DNA from: Syntrophomonadaceae bacterium | Lineage (GTDB): Bacteria > Bacillota > Syntrophomonadia > Syntrophomonadales > Syntrophomonadaceae | Length of the DNA: 6,907 bases | Reading direction: 5' to 3' | Assembly: GCA_012798055.1 (NCBI GenBank) | Contig: JAAZOA010000011.1 | Span: 1-6,907, forward strand | Part shown: positions 1-5,866 of the stretch, one piece after another | How the letters are laid out: each line of letters opens with the position of its first letter | Position numbering within the stretch: position 1 is the stretch's first letter | The notes under the pieces: model-generated | Told to the model about the DNA's origin: nothing | The model's input: the letters and a program-made list of their open reading frames with translations, nothing else | The model's database searches: none | Position numbers and translations under genes: made by a program

Positions 1-1
1 A

Positions 2-226
2 AAATATCTGGAAACCAAACCCCGGGTAGAGCAAGCCCTGGCCAGCCAAAAATTTGCTGAGGCAATGCTGCTTTTGGCTGGTTTGCGTCCGGAAGTAGAT
101 CTGTTCTTCGATGCGGTGATGGTAATGGTAGAGGAAGAGGAATTGAAAGCTGCCCGCCTGGGCATATTGAAGTCAATTGCCAAGTTGTGCCAAAAGGTGG
201 CTGATTTCTCGAAAATTGTAGGCTAA
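2..226 (+). CDS. glyS: Glycyl-tRNA synthetase beta subunit, C-terminal end (partial)
   Basis: The reading frame is open from the left edge and stops with TAA at 224-226, giving 74 residues of the C-terminus; the start lies outside the window. The tail contains FFDAVMVMVEEEE followed by LKAARLGILKSIAKLCQKVADFSKI, the characteristic ending of bacterial GlyS beta subunits (the anticodon-binding, DALR-like helical domain). In the family the beta subunit joins the GlyQ alpha subunit in an alpha2-beta2 cytoplasmic enzyme that charges tRNA-Gly; beta contributes tRNA recognition. Placement immediately upstream of ccpN matches the glyS-ccpN order of B. subtilis, which supports the call. No convincing terminator follows it, so some read-through into ccpN is possible. 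The segment looks intact; only the window edge truncates it. Confidence 0.93.
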   Translation, partial: KYLETKPRVEQALASQKFAEAMLLLAGLRPEVDLFFDAVMVMVEEEELKAARLGILKSIAKLCQKVADFSKIVG

Positions 227-269
227 AAATTTAATTATTAAACAGGATTTTTTTGTTCAATATAGTATA

Positions 270-275
270 TATAAT
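270..275 (+). promoter_or_regulatory. Candidate -10 box upstream of ccpN
   Basis: A perfect TATAAT lies in a very AT-rich stretch between glyS and ccpN, about 36 bases before the ccpN start codon. The region 17-18 bases upstream is a run of T (247-254) with no good TTGACA match, so the -35 is weak or absent. A second, poorer -10 (CATAAT, 303-308) lies closer to the gene. A promoter here is likely from context, because the ccpN-ppsR-ppdK unit needs regulation separate from glyS, but the exact hexamers are uncertain. Confidence 0.35.
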
Positions 276-283
276 TAGTGTAG

Positions 284-294
284 TTTGGCCCAAA
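284..294 (+). promoter_or_regulatory. Short palindrome, possible operator of ccpN
   Basis: TTTGG and CCAAA arms flank a single central C, a perfect 5+1+5 palindrome. It lies just downstream of the candidate -10 at 270-275 and 18 bases before the ccpN start, a position where a bound repressor would block transcription. CcpN autoregulation is only a guess; the site is short enough to occur by chance, and a second AT-only palindrome (TTAAT-T-ATTAA, 231-241) nearby shows how easily such arms arise in this region. Confidence 0.2.
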
Positions 295-311
295 AAGTAT
301 AGCATAATTGG

Positions 312-959
312 GTGGTGAAAATAATCGAACTAAATGAACGCCAAGAAAGAATCCTGGAAATTGTCAAAAACCACGGCCCGATCACAGGGGAAAGTATTGC
401 CGAACTGTTGCAGGTTACCAGGGCAGCCTTGCGCCCGGATCTTGCGGTTCTGACCATGTCCGGATACCTTGAAGCCAAACCGCGAGTCGGATATACCTAC
501 AAGGCCGACGGGGCATCGAATGAGATCAAGAAGATCCTGAATCAATATCGGGTCAAGGACATAATGTCGATGGCCGTAGTGGTGAAAGAAAAATGCAGTA
601 TATATGATGCTATTGTGACCCTCTTCCTCGAAGATACCGGGACTATATTCGTGGTGGACAAAAAGAATAACCTGGTGGGGATAGTATCCCGCAAAGACCT
701 GCTGAAAACTACTCTGGGCAAAGTCGATATTCATCAGATGCCAGTCAGTGTGATTATGACCCGGATGCCTAACATAATCACTGCCGCGGGAGATGATACA
801 GTGGTGGAAGCGGTGAAAAAAATTGTAGAACACGAAGTGGACGCCCTGCCAGTGGTCCGGCGTTTCATTGGCCAACCGGGAGAAGACAACCTCGAGGTGG
901 TGGGGAGGATCACCAAAACCAATATAACTCGACTCTTCCTGGACCTGGCCTTTAAATAA
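312..959 (+). CDS. ccpN: CcpN-type HTH-CBS transcriptional repressor
   Basis: A 215-residue cytoplasmic DNA-binding protein. Residues about 5-64 form a winged helix-turn-helix (IELNERQERILEIV, GPITGESIAELL, then TRAALRPDLAVLTMSGYLEA and PRVGYTY), closely matching B. subtilis CcpN (YqzB). Two CBS domains follow: about 81-136 (VKDIM to GIVSRKDLL) and about 146-213 (PVSVIMT to VGRITKTNITRLF). In B. subtilis CcpN represses the gluconeogenic genes gapB and pckA during growth on glycolytic carbon sources, and its activity is reported to respond to adenine nucleotides, as expected for CBS domains. Here it sits 18 bases upstream of ppsR, which is followed by ppdK, so PEP/pyruvate metabolism is the likely target. 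Start choice: GTG at 312 or GTG at 315 are the only sensible starts, since the family's conserved IELN motif begins a few residues later; neither has a good Shine-Dalgarno sequence. Length is normal for the family (about 210). Confidence 0.92.
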   Translation: MVKIIELNERQERILEIVKNHGPITGESIAELLQVTRAALRPDLAVLTMSGYLEAKPRVGYTYKADGASNEIKKILNQYRVKDIMSMAVVVKEKCSIYDAIVTLFLEDTGTIFVVDKKNNLVGIVSRKDLLKTTLGKVDIHQMPVSVIMTRMPNIITAAGDDTVVEAVKKIVEHEVDALPVVRRFIGQPGEDNLEVVGRITKTNITRLFLDLAFK

Positions 960-961
960 AC

Positions 962-968
962 AAGGAGG
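962..968 (+). promoter_or_regulatory. Ribosome binding site deciding the TTG start of ppsR
   Basis: AAGGAGG is a full-strength Shine-Dalgarno sequence ending 9 bases before TTG 978. It begins two bases after the ccpN stop codon. It fixes TTG 978 as the start, because the conserved VYIVSDSIGET motif begins only a few residues later and no ATG is available between. Confidence 0.8.
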
Positions 969-977
969 TTAGAAATT

Positions 978-1799
978 TTGAGCAATCATTTACCGGGGGT
1001 GTACATCGTTTCCGACTCCATTGGAGAAACAGCTGAGATGGTGGTCAGGGCCGCTGCCAGTCAATTCAACTCCGGATCTATGGAAATCAGGCAAATACCC
1101 AATATTTCTGATGAAGCCACCATTGAGGAGGTCGTTCACCAGGCAGCAGAAAACGATTTCTTGATAGCATACACTCTGGTCCTGGACGAACTAGCTGAGT
1201 TTCTCCGCAAAGAGGCAGCCAAGGCCGGGGTCGTCTGTGTCGACATCCTGGGGCCAATTATTTCGGCATTTGAGCAGGCCAGCAAAATTACTCCCAAGCG
1301 GGAGCCGGGCCTGTTGCGCAAAGTGGATGAAATGTATTACCGGAGAGTGGAAGCGGTGGAATTTGCCGTGCGCTACGATGATGGCAAAGATCCCCGGGGC
1401 ATTCCCCAGGCGGACGTGATCCTTATCGGCGTGTCCAGAACCTCCAAGACCCCGCTTTCCATGTACCTGGCCCATAAACGCATCAAAGTGGCTAACGTTC
1501 CGTTGGTGCCGGAATTGGCTCCACCCGATGAGCTCTTCCAGGTAGAAAGGGGCCGGGTGATCGGATTGACGATCAAACCGGATCTGCTCAACAATATCCG
1601 CAAGGAGCGCCTCAAGACCATGGGACTCACAGCTCAAGCTACCTACGCGAATTATGAGCGTATATTGGAAGAACTGGAGTTCGCCAGCAAGGTGATGAAA
1701 AAATTGGGTTGCCCCATCATAGATGTGACCAATCGGGCGGTAGAAGAAACGGCCAGCAAAATACTTGAAATCTACTATAGGAGGTTAAGTAATGTCTAG
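978..1799 (+). CDS. ppsR: Pyruvate,phosphate dikinase regulatory protein (kinase/phosphorylase)
   Basis: A 273-residue member of the DUF299/PDRP family (B. subtilis YqfL). The N-terminus has the family signature VYIVSDSIGETAE (8-20). A P-loop-like ADP site, GVSRTSKT, lies at 151-158, followed by PLSMYLAHKRIKVANVPLVPE and a conserved C-terminal half (VIGLTIKPDLL, then RLKTMG). The family is bifunctional: it inactivates PPDK by ADP-dependent phosphorylation of a threonine next to the catalytic histidine, and reactivates it by Pi-dependent removal that releases PPi. The presumed substrate, ppdK, is the next gene and overlaps this one by 8 bases. PEP synthase regulators belong to the same family, but the adjacent dikinase settles the substrate here. 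Start is TTG with an AAGGAGG site 9 bases upstream. Length and motifs are intact. The last codons carry the ppdK ribosome binding site. Confidence 0.95.
   Translation: MSNHLPGVYIVSDSIGETAEMVVRAAASQFNSGSMEIRQIPNISDEATIEEVVHQAAENDFLIAYTLVLDELAEFLRKEAAKAGVVCVDILGPIISAFEQASKITPKREPGLLRKVDEMYYRRVEAVEFAVRYDDGKDPRGIPQADVILIGVSRTSKTPLSMYLAHKRIKVANVPLVPELAPPDELFQVERGRVIGLTIKPDLLNNIRKERLKTMGLTAQATYANYERILEELEFASKVMKKLGCPIIDVTNRAVEETASKILEIYYRRLSNV
1779..1784 (+). promoter_or_regulatory. Ribosome binding site of ppdK inside the ppsR coding end
   Basis: AGGAGG lies 7 bases before ATG 1792 and is entirely within the last codons of ppsR. With the 8-base ATG/TAG overlap this is a classic arrangement for translational coupling of regulator and target. 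Confidence 0.85.
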
Positions 1800-4437
1800 C
1801 AAAAAATTCGTCTATCTGTTTGAAGAAGGAAAATCGGAGATGAAGGCCATCCTGGGAGGGAAAGGCGCCAATCTGGCGGAGATGACTAGAATCGGGCTGC
1901 CAGTGCCTCCGGGTTTCACTATCACTGCCGAAGCTTGCAACGAATACCTGGCACGGGGACAACAATTTCCGGAGGGCATGCTGGAGGCGGCCTTTGCAGC
2001 TCTAAAGACGCTGGAAGACAGGACCGGCAAGAAATTCGGAGATAAAGATAACCCGCTGCTGGTTTCGGTCAGGTCGGGGGCTGCTGTTTCCATGCCTGGC
2101 ATGATGGATACGATCCTGAACTTGGGCTTGAACGACGCTAGTGTACAGGGGCTGGCAACCTTGTCCGGTGATGAGAGATTCGCCTATGATTGCTATCGCC
2201 GATTTATTCAAATGTTCGGCAATGTGGTTCTGGAAATCGAACACGGCAGCTTTGACGTCATCGTGGAAAAACATAAACGCAAATTGGCTCTGATATTCGA
2301 CTACGAGATCCCTGCTGACGAACTCAAGGAAATCATACAGGAATACAAGGCGGTTGTGCAGCAGGCTAAAGGTTTCGAGTTCCCACAGGATGTCAACGAT
2401 CAGCTGATTATGGCTATCAAGGCCGTTTTCGGATCTTGGAACAATCAGCGGGCCATAGTCTATCGCCGCATAAACAAGATCCCCGATGATCTGGGAACAG
2501 CCGTTAATGTACAGTGCATGGCCTTCGGCAACCTGGGTGAAGATTGCGGCACCGGGGTGGCTTTCACCCGCGATCCCTCTACCGGGGAGAAGACCTTGTA
2601 CGGGGAATTCCTGGTCAATGCCCAGGGTGAAGACGTGGTGGCGGGGATCAGGACCCCCTTGCCAATCTCCAAACTTAAAGATGGTTTGCCTTCTGTTTTC
2701 GAACAATTCATCAACACCTGCAACAACCTGGAAAAACACTACCGGGATATGCAGGATATAGAGTTTACCGTGGAAAAAGGGATACTGTATATGCTGCAGA
2801 CCCGGACTGGAAAACGGACTGCCAAGGCGGCGGTGAAAATCGCGGTAGAAATGGTGGGCGAAGGCTTGATCACCAAGGAGGAGGCCTTGCTGAGGGTGGA
2901 TCCGGAACAGATCGACCAACTGCTGCATCGCCAGATCGACACCAGCGTTACCTTGCATCCCTTTGCCCAGGGCCTGCCAGCCTCCCCGGGTGCAGCCAGC
3001 GGCAAAGTGGTGCTAGATGCTGACCTGGCTGAAAAAATGGGTGAGGCCGGGGAAAAGGTGGTCCTGGTGCGTAATGAGACTACTCCCGACGACATCCATG
3101 GGATCGTATATGCCCAAGGTGTGCTCACTGCCCGGGGAGGGATGACCTCTCATGCTGCGGTTGTGGCTCGGGGAATGGGCAAACCATGTGTTTGCGGCTG
3201 TGAGAGCATAAAGATCGACCAGGAAGGCAAACAATTCACAGCCAATGGACTGGTAGTCAAGGAAGGAGAAATCATAACCATCGACGGGGCAACCGGAAAT
3301 GTGATGATTGGTGAAGTACCCATGATAGAACCGACTCTGTCCGAAGAATTCGAGACACTCCTGGCCTGGGCTGATGATATCAAGAGGCTGGCGATCAGAG
3401 CCAATGCCGATACCCCGGAGGATGCCGAGAAAGCAAGAGAATTCGGCGCACAGGGTATAGGATTATGCCGCACTGAGCATATGTTCATGGCCCAGGAAAG
3501 GCTGCCCATAATGCAGGAAATGATCCTGGCGGAAAACCTGGCTGAACGCGAAGCCGCCCTAGCAAAACTGCTACCCTTCCAGCGGGAAGACTTCTATGGC
3601 ATCCTAAAAGCTATGGCCCCATTTCCGGTTACCATACGCCTTTTGGATCCGCCTCTGCACGAGTTCCTGCCTGACCAGGAAAGCTTGATGCTCGATATAG
3701 TTGAGATGAAATTCCGCAACGCCAACAAGTATGACATCATGGAAAAAGAGACGATGCTCAAGAAGATACACAGCCTTCATGAAGCCAATCCGATGCTGGG
3801 ACACCGTGGATGCCGCCTGGGGCTAACTTATCCGGAGATTTATATCATGCAGGCCCGGGCAGTGTTCGAGGCCATGGTGATGCTCAAGAAGGAAGGCATT
3901 GAGACATTGGCCGAGATTGAGATCCCTCTGGTTATGGACCAGGCTGAATTTACCCTGCTAAGGAAAGAAATTCTTGAGGTTTATGCCGAAATCAAGTCTT
4001 CAACCGGCATGGAACTGGATTTTGTGCTGGGGACCATGCTGGAATTGCCGCGGGCTTGTGTAGTCGCCGATGAAATTGCGGCAACCGCTGAGTTCTTTTC
4101 TTTCGGTACCAATGATTTGACCCAGACCACACTTGGTTTCAGCCGGGACGATGCAGAAGGCAAATTCATTCCCGTCTACTTGGAGCGGAAAGTATTGAAG
4201 GACAATCCTTTTGCAGTCCTGGACCGCAAAGGGGTGGGAGCCCTTATGAAGATGGCAGTAGAAAAAGCCCGCGGCACCAGGCCCGGTATCTTGATGGGCA
4301 TCTGCGGTGAGCATGGTGGTGAACCTAGTTCCGTAGAGTTCTGTCACCTCATCGGGCTGGACTATGTCAGCTGCTCTCCTTATCGGATACCGATCGCCAG
4401 ATTAGCAGCAGCCCAGGCCCAGATAAGAAACCGTTAA
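1792..4437 (+). CDS. ppdK: Pyruvate,phosphate dikinase
   Basis: An 881-residue, full-length cytoplasmic PPDK (family about 875-890), which interconverts ATP + pyruvate + Pi and AMP + PEP + PPi. Three parts are visible. The N-terminal ATP-grasp nucleotide domain (about 1-345) has GGKGANLAEM around Lys24, SVRSG with Arg94, and SMPGMMDTILNLGLN. The central swivelling phosphohistidine domain (about 385-510) has GGMTSHAAVVARGMGKPC, with catalytic His454. The C-terminal PEP/pyruvate TIM barrel (about 525-875) has LCRTEHMF (Arg560), RLLDPPLHEF (Arg616), GTMLELPRA (Glu751), FSFGTNDLTQTTLG (Asn774, Asp775) and GICGEHGGEPSSVEF (Cys838, the presumed general acid/base). Thr452, two residues before His454, is the residue the neighbouring PpsR-type regulator is expected to phosphorylate. 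No key residue is missing. In anaerobes PPDK can serve glycolysis (PPi-linked ATP gain) or gluconeogenesis; the CcpN neighbour hints at the latter but does not prove it. Translation is probably coupled to ppsR. Confidence 0.98.
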   Translation: MSSKKFVYLFEEGKSEMKAILGGKGANLAEMTRIGLPVPPGFTITAEACNEYLARGQQFPEGMLEAAFAALKTLEDRTGKKFGDKDNPLLVSVRSGAAVSMPGMMDTILNLGLNDASVQGLATLSGDERFAYDCYRRFIQMFGNVVLEIEHGSFDVIVEKHKRKLALIFDYEIPADELKEIIQEYKAVVQQAKGFEFPQDVNDQLIMAIKAVFGSWNNQRAIVYRRINKIPDDLGTAVNVQCMAFGNLGEDCGTGVAFTRDPSTGEKTLYGEFLVNAQGEDVVAGIRTPLPISKLKDGLPSVFEQFINTCNNLEKHYRDMQDIEFTVEKGILYMLQTRTGKRTAKAAVKIAVEMVGEGLITKEEALLRVDPEQIDQLLHRQIDTSVTLHPFAQGLPASPGAASGKVVLDADLAEKMGEAGEKVVLVRNETTPDDIHGIVYAQGVLTARGGMTSHAAVVARGMGKPCVCGCESIKIDQEGKQFTANGLVVKEGEIITIDGATGNVMIGEVPMIEPTLSEEFETLLAWADDIKRLAIRANADTPEDAEKAREFGAQGIGLCRTEHMFMAQERLPIMQEMILAENLAEREAALAKLLPFQREDFYGILKAMAPFPVTIRLLDPPLHEFLPDQESLMLDIVEMKFRNANKYDIMEKETMLKKIHSLHEANPMLGHRGCRLGLTYPEIYIMQARAVFEAMVMLKKEGIETLAEIEIPLVMDQAEFTLLRKEILEVYAEIKSSTGMELDFVLGTMLELPRACVVADEIAATAEFFSFGTNDLTQTTLGFSRDDAEGKFIPVYLERKVLKDNPFAVLDRKGVGALMKMAVEKARGTRPGILMGICGEHGGEPSSVEFCHLIGLDYVSCSPYRIPIARLAAAQAQIRNR

Positions 4438-4457
4438 GTACGGAGGCATTTCTTCTA

Positions 4458-4483
4458 GGGAGCCCTGGACTGCCAGGGCTCCC
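4458..4483 (+). terminator. Strong hairpin after ppdK, probable terminator without a clean U-tract
   Basis: GGGAGCCCTGG and CCAGGGCTCCC form a perfect 11-bp GC-rich stem with an ACTG loop, starting 21 bases after the ppdK stop. The following bases (CCAGATTTG) carry only three consecutive Ts, so it is a poor intrinsic terminator by the usual rule. It may be leaky, act with Rho, or protect the 3' end of the ppdK transcript. It marks the end of the ccpN-ppsR-ppdK unit. Confidence 0.6.
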
Positions 4484-4651
4484 CAGATTTGTAAGCGGGT
4501 TGAGCTATAGAATCCGCTAGGGACCGATATAGATGACGTAAATAGAGGAATTGGCCTTCGTCTGTTGTATATGAATACCATAAGCCCCGCTGAAATCAGG
4601 GGCCAATAGTGATTCAGGCGAAACCGGAGTACTGAATCTACTCCCTTGAGG

Positions 4652-4660
4652 TGCGATAAT
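4652..4660 (+). promoter_or_regulatory. Possible extended -10 promoter for dgt
   Basis: TGCGATAAT matches the extended -10 pattern (TG-N-TATAAT with one mismatch). A start about 7 bases later would give a dgt leader of roughly 45 bases carrying the ribosome binding site. The corresponding -35 position (near 4632-4637, CTGAAT) is poor. This reading competes with the terminator hairpin that covers the same bases. Confidence 0.2.
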
Positions 4661-4689
4661 TCTTAACCTTGCAGGCTAAGGATTTTTTT
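4658..4689 (+). terminator. Hairpin plus T-tract just upstream of dgt (terminator or attenuator)
   Basis: A 5' arm at 4658-4669 pairs with a 3' arm at 4673-4684: AATTCTTA with TAAGGATT (one T-G pair), an A/C mismatch, then CCT with AGG around a TGC loop. Seven consecutive Ts (4683-4689) follow or form the end of the 3' arm, as in intrinsic terminators. It ends 22 bases before the dgt start codon, so it would either end an upstream small RNA or attenuate dgt. Its 5' arm overlaps the 3' strand of the candidate closing stem (4662-4672), so the two folds exclude each other. Confidence 0.5.
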
Positions 4690-4699
4690 GTTAAGGGAT

Positions 4700-4706
4700 G
4701 AGGTGA
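4700..4706 (+). promoter_or_regulatory. Ribosome binding site deciding the ATG start of dgt
   Basis: GAGGTGA matches the anti-Shine-Dalgarno sequence over seven bases and lies 5 bases before ATG 4712. The upstream in-frame TTG at 4688 sits in the T-tract of the hairpin and has no ribosome binding site, so ATG 4712 is preferred. Confidence 0.72.
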
Positions 4707-4711
4707 GAGAG

Positions 4712-5785
4712 ATGGAAATTAGGGAAGAAATCGAAGCCAGAGAAAATCGGGGCTTGAGCCCCATGGCCACCTGGGCTAGCCGCTCAAGAGGAAGGCAGCG
4801 TGAGGAAAAACCTGATCCCATCCGGACCTGCTTCATGCTAGACAGGGATCGGATTGTCCACTCCAAAAGTTTCCGCCGCCTCAAGCACAAGACCCAGGTA
4901 TTTGTCGCTCCTCCGGGAGACCACTACCGGACCCGCCTCACCCATACCCTGGAGGTCAACCAGATTGCCAAAACCATCGGAGCAGGATTGAATCTCAACC
5001 TGGACCTTATCGAAGCCATAGCCTTGGCCCATGATGTAGGCCATACACCTTTTGCCCATTCCGGCGAACAGGTGCTGAATGAATTGACCGGTGGTCATTT
5101 CCGCCACAATGAAAACAGCATCAGGGTATTGACCCGCATCGAACAACACCGGGACCGCAGCGGCCTCAACCTCAGCGCCGAGGTTTTGGACGGGGTGCTC
5201 CACCACAGCGGTTATGGGCATAAGGCCCCACCGTCGTTCACCTTGGAAGGCCAGGTCATCCGGATAAGTGATAAAATCGCATATGTCCAGCACGACATAG
5301 ATGACTCGGTACGGGCTGGAATCCTCAGCCTCGACCAGATACCCCGCGAGTTTCTGGCCACGTTGGGGACCAGCCATAGCCAGCGCATCGCTACCCTGGT
5401 GATCAATACCATCGCACACACCCGCAAGCAGATAGAGGCTGGGGGGGAGGTCAGCGTAGAGCCGGATCCCCAGATCGAAAAAGCCTTAAGGGGGCTGCGG
5501 GAATTCATGTTTGAAAACATCTACCGGGGACCAGTGTGCCAGGGGGAAAGGACCCGGGCCACCTTTGTGATTGAGCACCTTTTTAAATACTACCTGAAAA
5601 ACCCACGCAAGATGAGCCCATTATACCTGGAAATAGCTGAGCAGGAGGGCTTGGAGCGGGCGGTAGTCGATTATATATCAGGGATGAGCGATGCCTATTG
5701 TGTCACTCTCTTCAGAGACATATATATACCCCAGTCGTTGGTCCCGGATGCGGGACGTATCTTTGGCTGGACCTGCGAGATCTAA
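4712..5785 (+). CDS. dgt: Deoxyguanosinetriphosphate triphosphohydrolase-like HD-domain protein
   Basis: A 357-residue cytoplasmic HD-superfamily enzyme of the dGTPase family, type 2 (single-chain, about 330-350 residues). The family hydrolyses dNTPs, typically dGTP, to the nucleoside and inorganic triphosphate; substrate preference in this subgroup varies and cannot be read here. The N-terminal block DPIRTCFMLDRDRIVHSKSFRRLKHKTQVF (35-64) and GDHYRTRLTHTLEV (69-82) are highly characteristic. Metal ligands of the HD site are visible: His78 (in LTHTLEV), His107-Asp108 (in ALAHDVGHTPFAH) and Asp187 (in RISDKIAYVQHDIDD). His111 and His116 are conserved nearby. Start at ATG 4712 gives MEIREEIEAREN, the usual start of clostridial members. 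No key residue is missing. dnaG follows after 81 bases without a terminator, so co-transcription is plausible and would tie dNTP level to primer synthesis. Confidence 0.93.
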   Translation: MEIREEIEARENRGLSPMATWASRSRGRQREEKPDPIRTCFMLDRDRIVHSKSFRRLKHKTQVFVAPPGDHYRTRLTHTLEVNQIAKTIGAGLNLNLDLIEAIALAHDVGHTPFAHSGEQVLNELTGGHFRHNENSIRVLTRIEQHRDRSGLNLSAEVLDGVLHHSGYGHKAPPSFTLEGQVIRISDKIAYVQHDIDDSVRAGILSLDQIPREFLATLGTSHSQRIATLVINTIAHTRKQIEAGGEVSVEPDPQIEKALRGLREFMFENIYRGPVCQGERTRATFVIEHLFKYYLKNPRKMSPLYLEIAEQEGLERAVVDYISGMSDAYCVTLFRDIYIPQSLVPDAGRIFGWTCEI

Positions 5786-5866
5786 ACGGGGATAATTGGT
5801 TCACCAAATATTTTCCGTTGAGTAAAAAGGAATTTGTCGGTCGGTATAGAATAGTAGGTGGAAGTC
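5786..5866 (+). other. dgt-dnaG intergenic gap with small palindrome and weak -10
   Basis: This 81-base gap has no convincing terminator. TTGGT and ACCAA (5796-5807, 2-base centre) form a small palindrome that could be a protein site. TATAGAAT (5845-5852) resembles a -10 box, but the nearest -35-like sequence, TTGAGT 5818-5823, is 21 or more bases away, too far for a standard promoter. AGGTGG at 5856-5861, 5 bases before ATG 5867, serves as the dnaG ribosome binding site. Confidence 0.3.

Larger units (their letters stand above)
4491..4689 (+). ncRNA. Candidate structured RNA, 6S-like fold or dgt leader
   Basis: This non-coding stretch between ppdK and dgt holds several nested complementary segments. 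A closing stem pairs 4495-4504 with 4662-4672 (ten pairs including two G-U, one bulged T). AGGGA 4519-4523 pairs with TCCCT 4642-4646. ATTGGCC 4550-4556 pairs with GGCCAAT 4601-4607. GATTCAG 4611-4617 pairs with CTGAATC 4632-4638, extendable by AGT/ACT across a one-base bulge. The result is a rod with a large central bubble, a hairpin on the 3' side of the bubble and an apical stem, about 190-200 nt long and ending in a T-tract; this is the general plan of 6S RNA. The bubble's 5' strand contains CTAGGGACCGAT, reminiscent, from memory, of the product-RNA template regions of known 6S RNAs. Against it: no clear promoter near 4450-4490, alternative local hairpins (4495-4501 with 4511-4517), and no covariation data. 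A cis-acting leader of dgt is the alternative. No known riboswitch core was recognised. Confidence 0.33.

Noticed and set aside
2071..2100. Ala instead of Arg in the PPDK SVRSGA-x-x-SMPGM segment
   Set aside because: Plant and other PPDKs carry the same GAAVSMPGMMDT form as I recall it, so it is normal variation and not a lost active-site residue.
2002..2958. Long minus-strand open frame of 318 codons inside ppdK
   Set aside because: It lies opposite a fully conserved PPDK sequence, has no recognisable domain, and is a shadow of the codon bias of the real gene.
4442..4508. Shine-Dalgarno-like CGGAGG after ppdK, possibly serving a small gene
   Set aside because: No ATG, GTG or TTG follows at a usable distance, and the frame opened by an ATT crosses the perfect hairpin; it looks like a chance match.
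4517..4535. CTAGGGACCG resembling the guanidine-I (ykkC) riboswitch start
   Set aside because: The second conserved half of that motif is not found downstream, and dgt is not a typical target gene.
4571..4609. 12-codon ORF (ATG 4571 to TAG) as a leader peptide
   Set aside because: No ribosome site, no run of regulatory codons, and its bases are better explained by pairing within the structured region.
4648..4656. GAGGTGCG resembling the start of a lysine riboswitch core
   Set aside because: Only about eight bases match; none of the later conserved lysine-riboswitch segments follows before the dgt start.
4688..4711. Upstream in-frame TTG start for dgt, adding 8 residues
   Set aside because: TTG 4688 sits in the T-tract of the hairpin, has no ribosome site, and the family normally starts at the MEIREE-like sequence; ATG 4712 has GAGGTGA 5 bases upstream.
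5796..5852. Independent promoter for dnaG (TTGAGT ... TATAGA)
   Set aside because: The spacing of 21 bases is too long for a standard sigma-A promoter and no better pair was found; kept only as a note in the gap entry.
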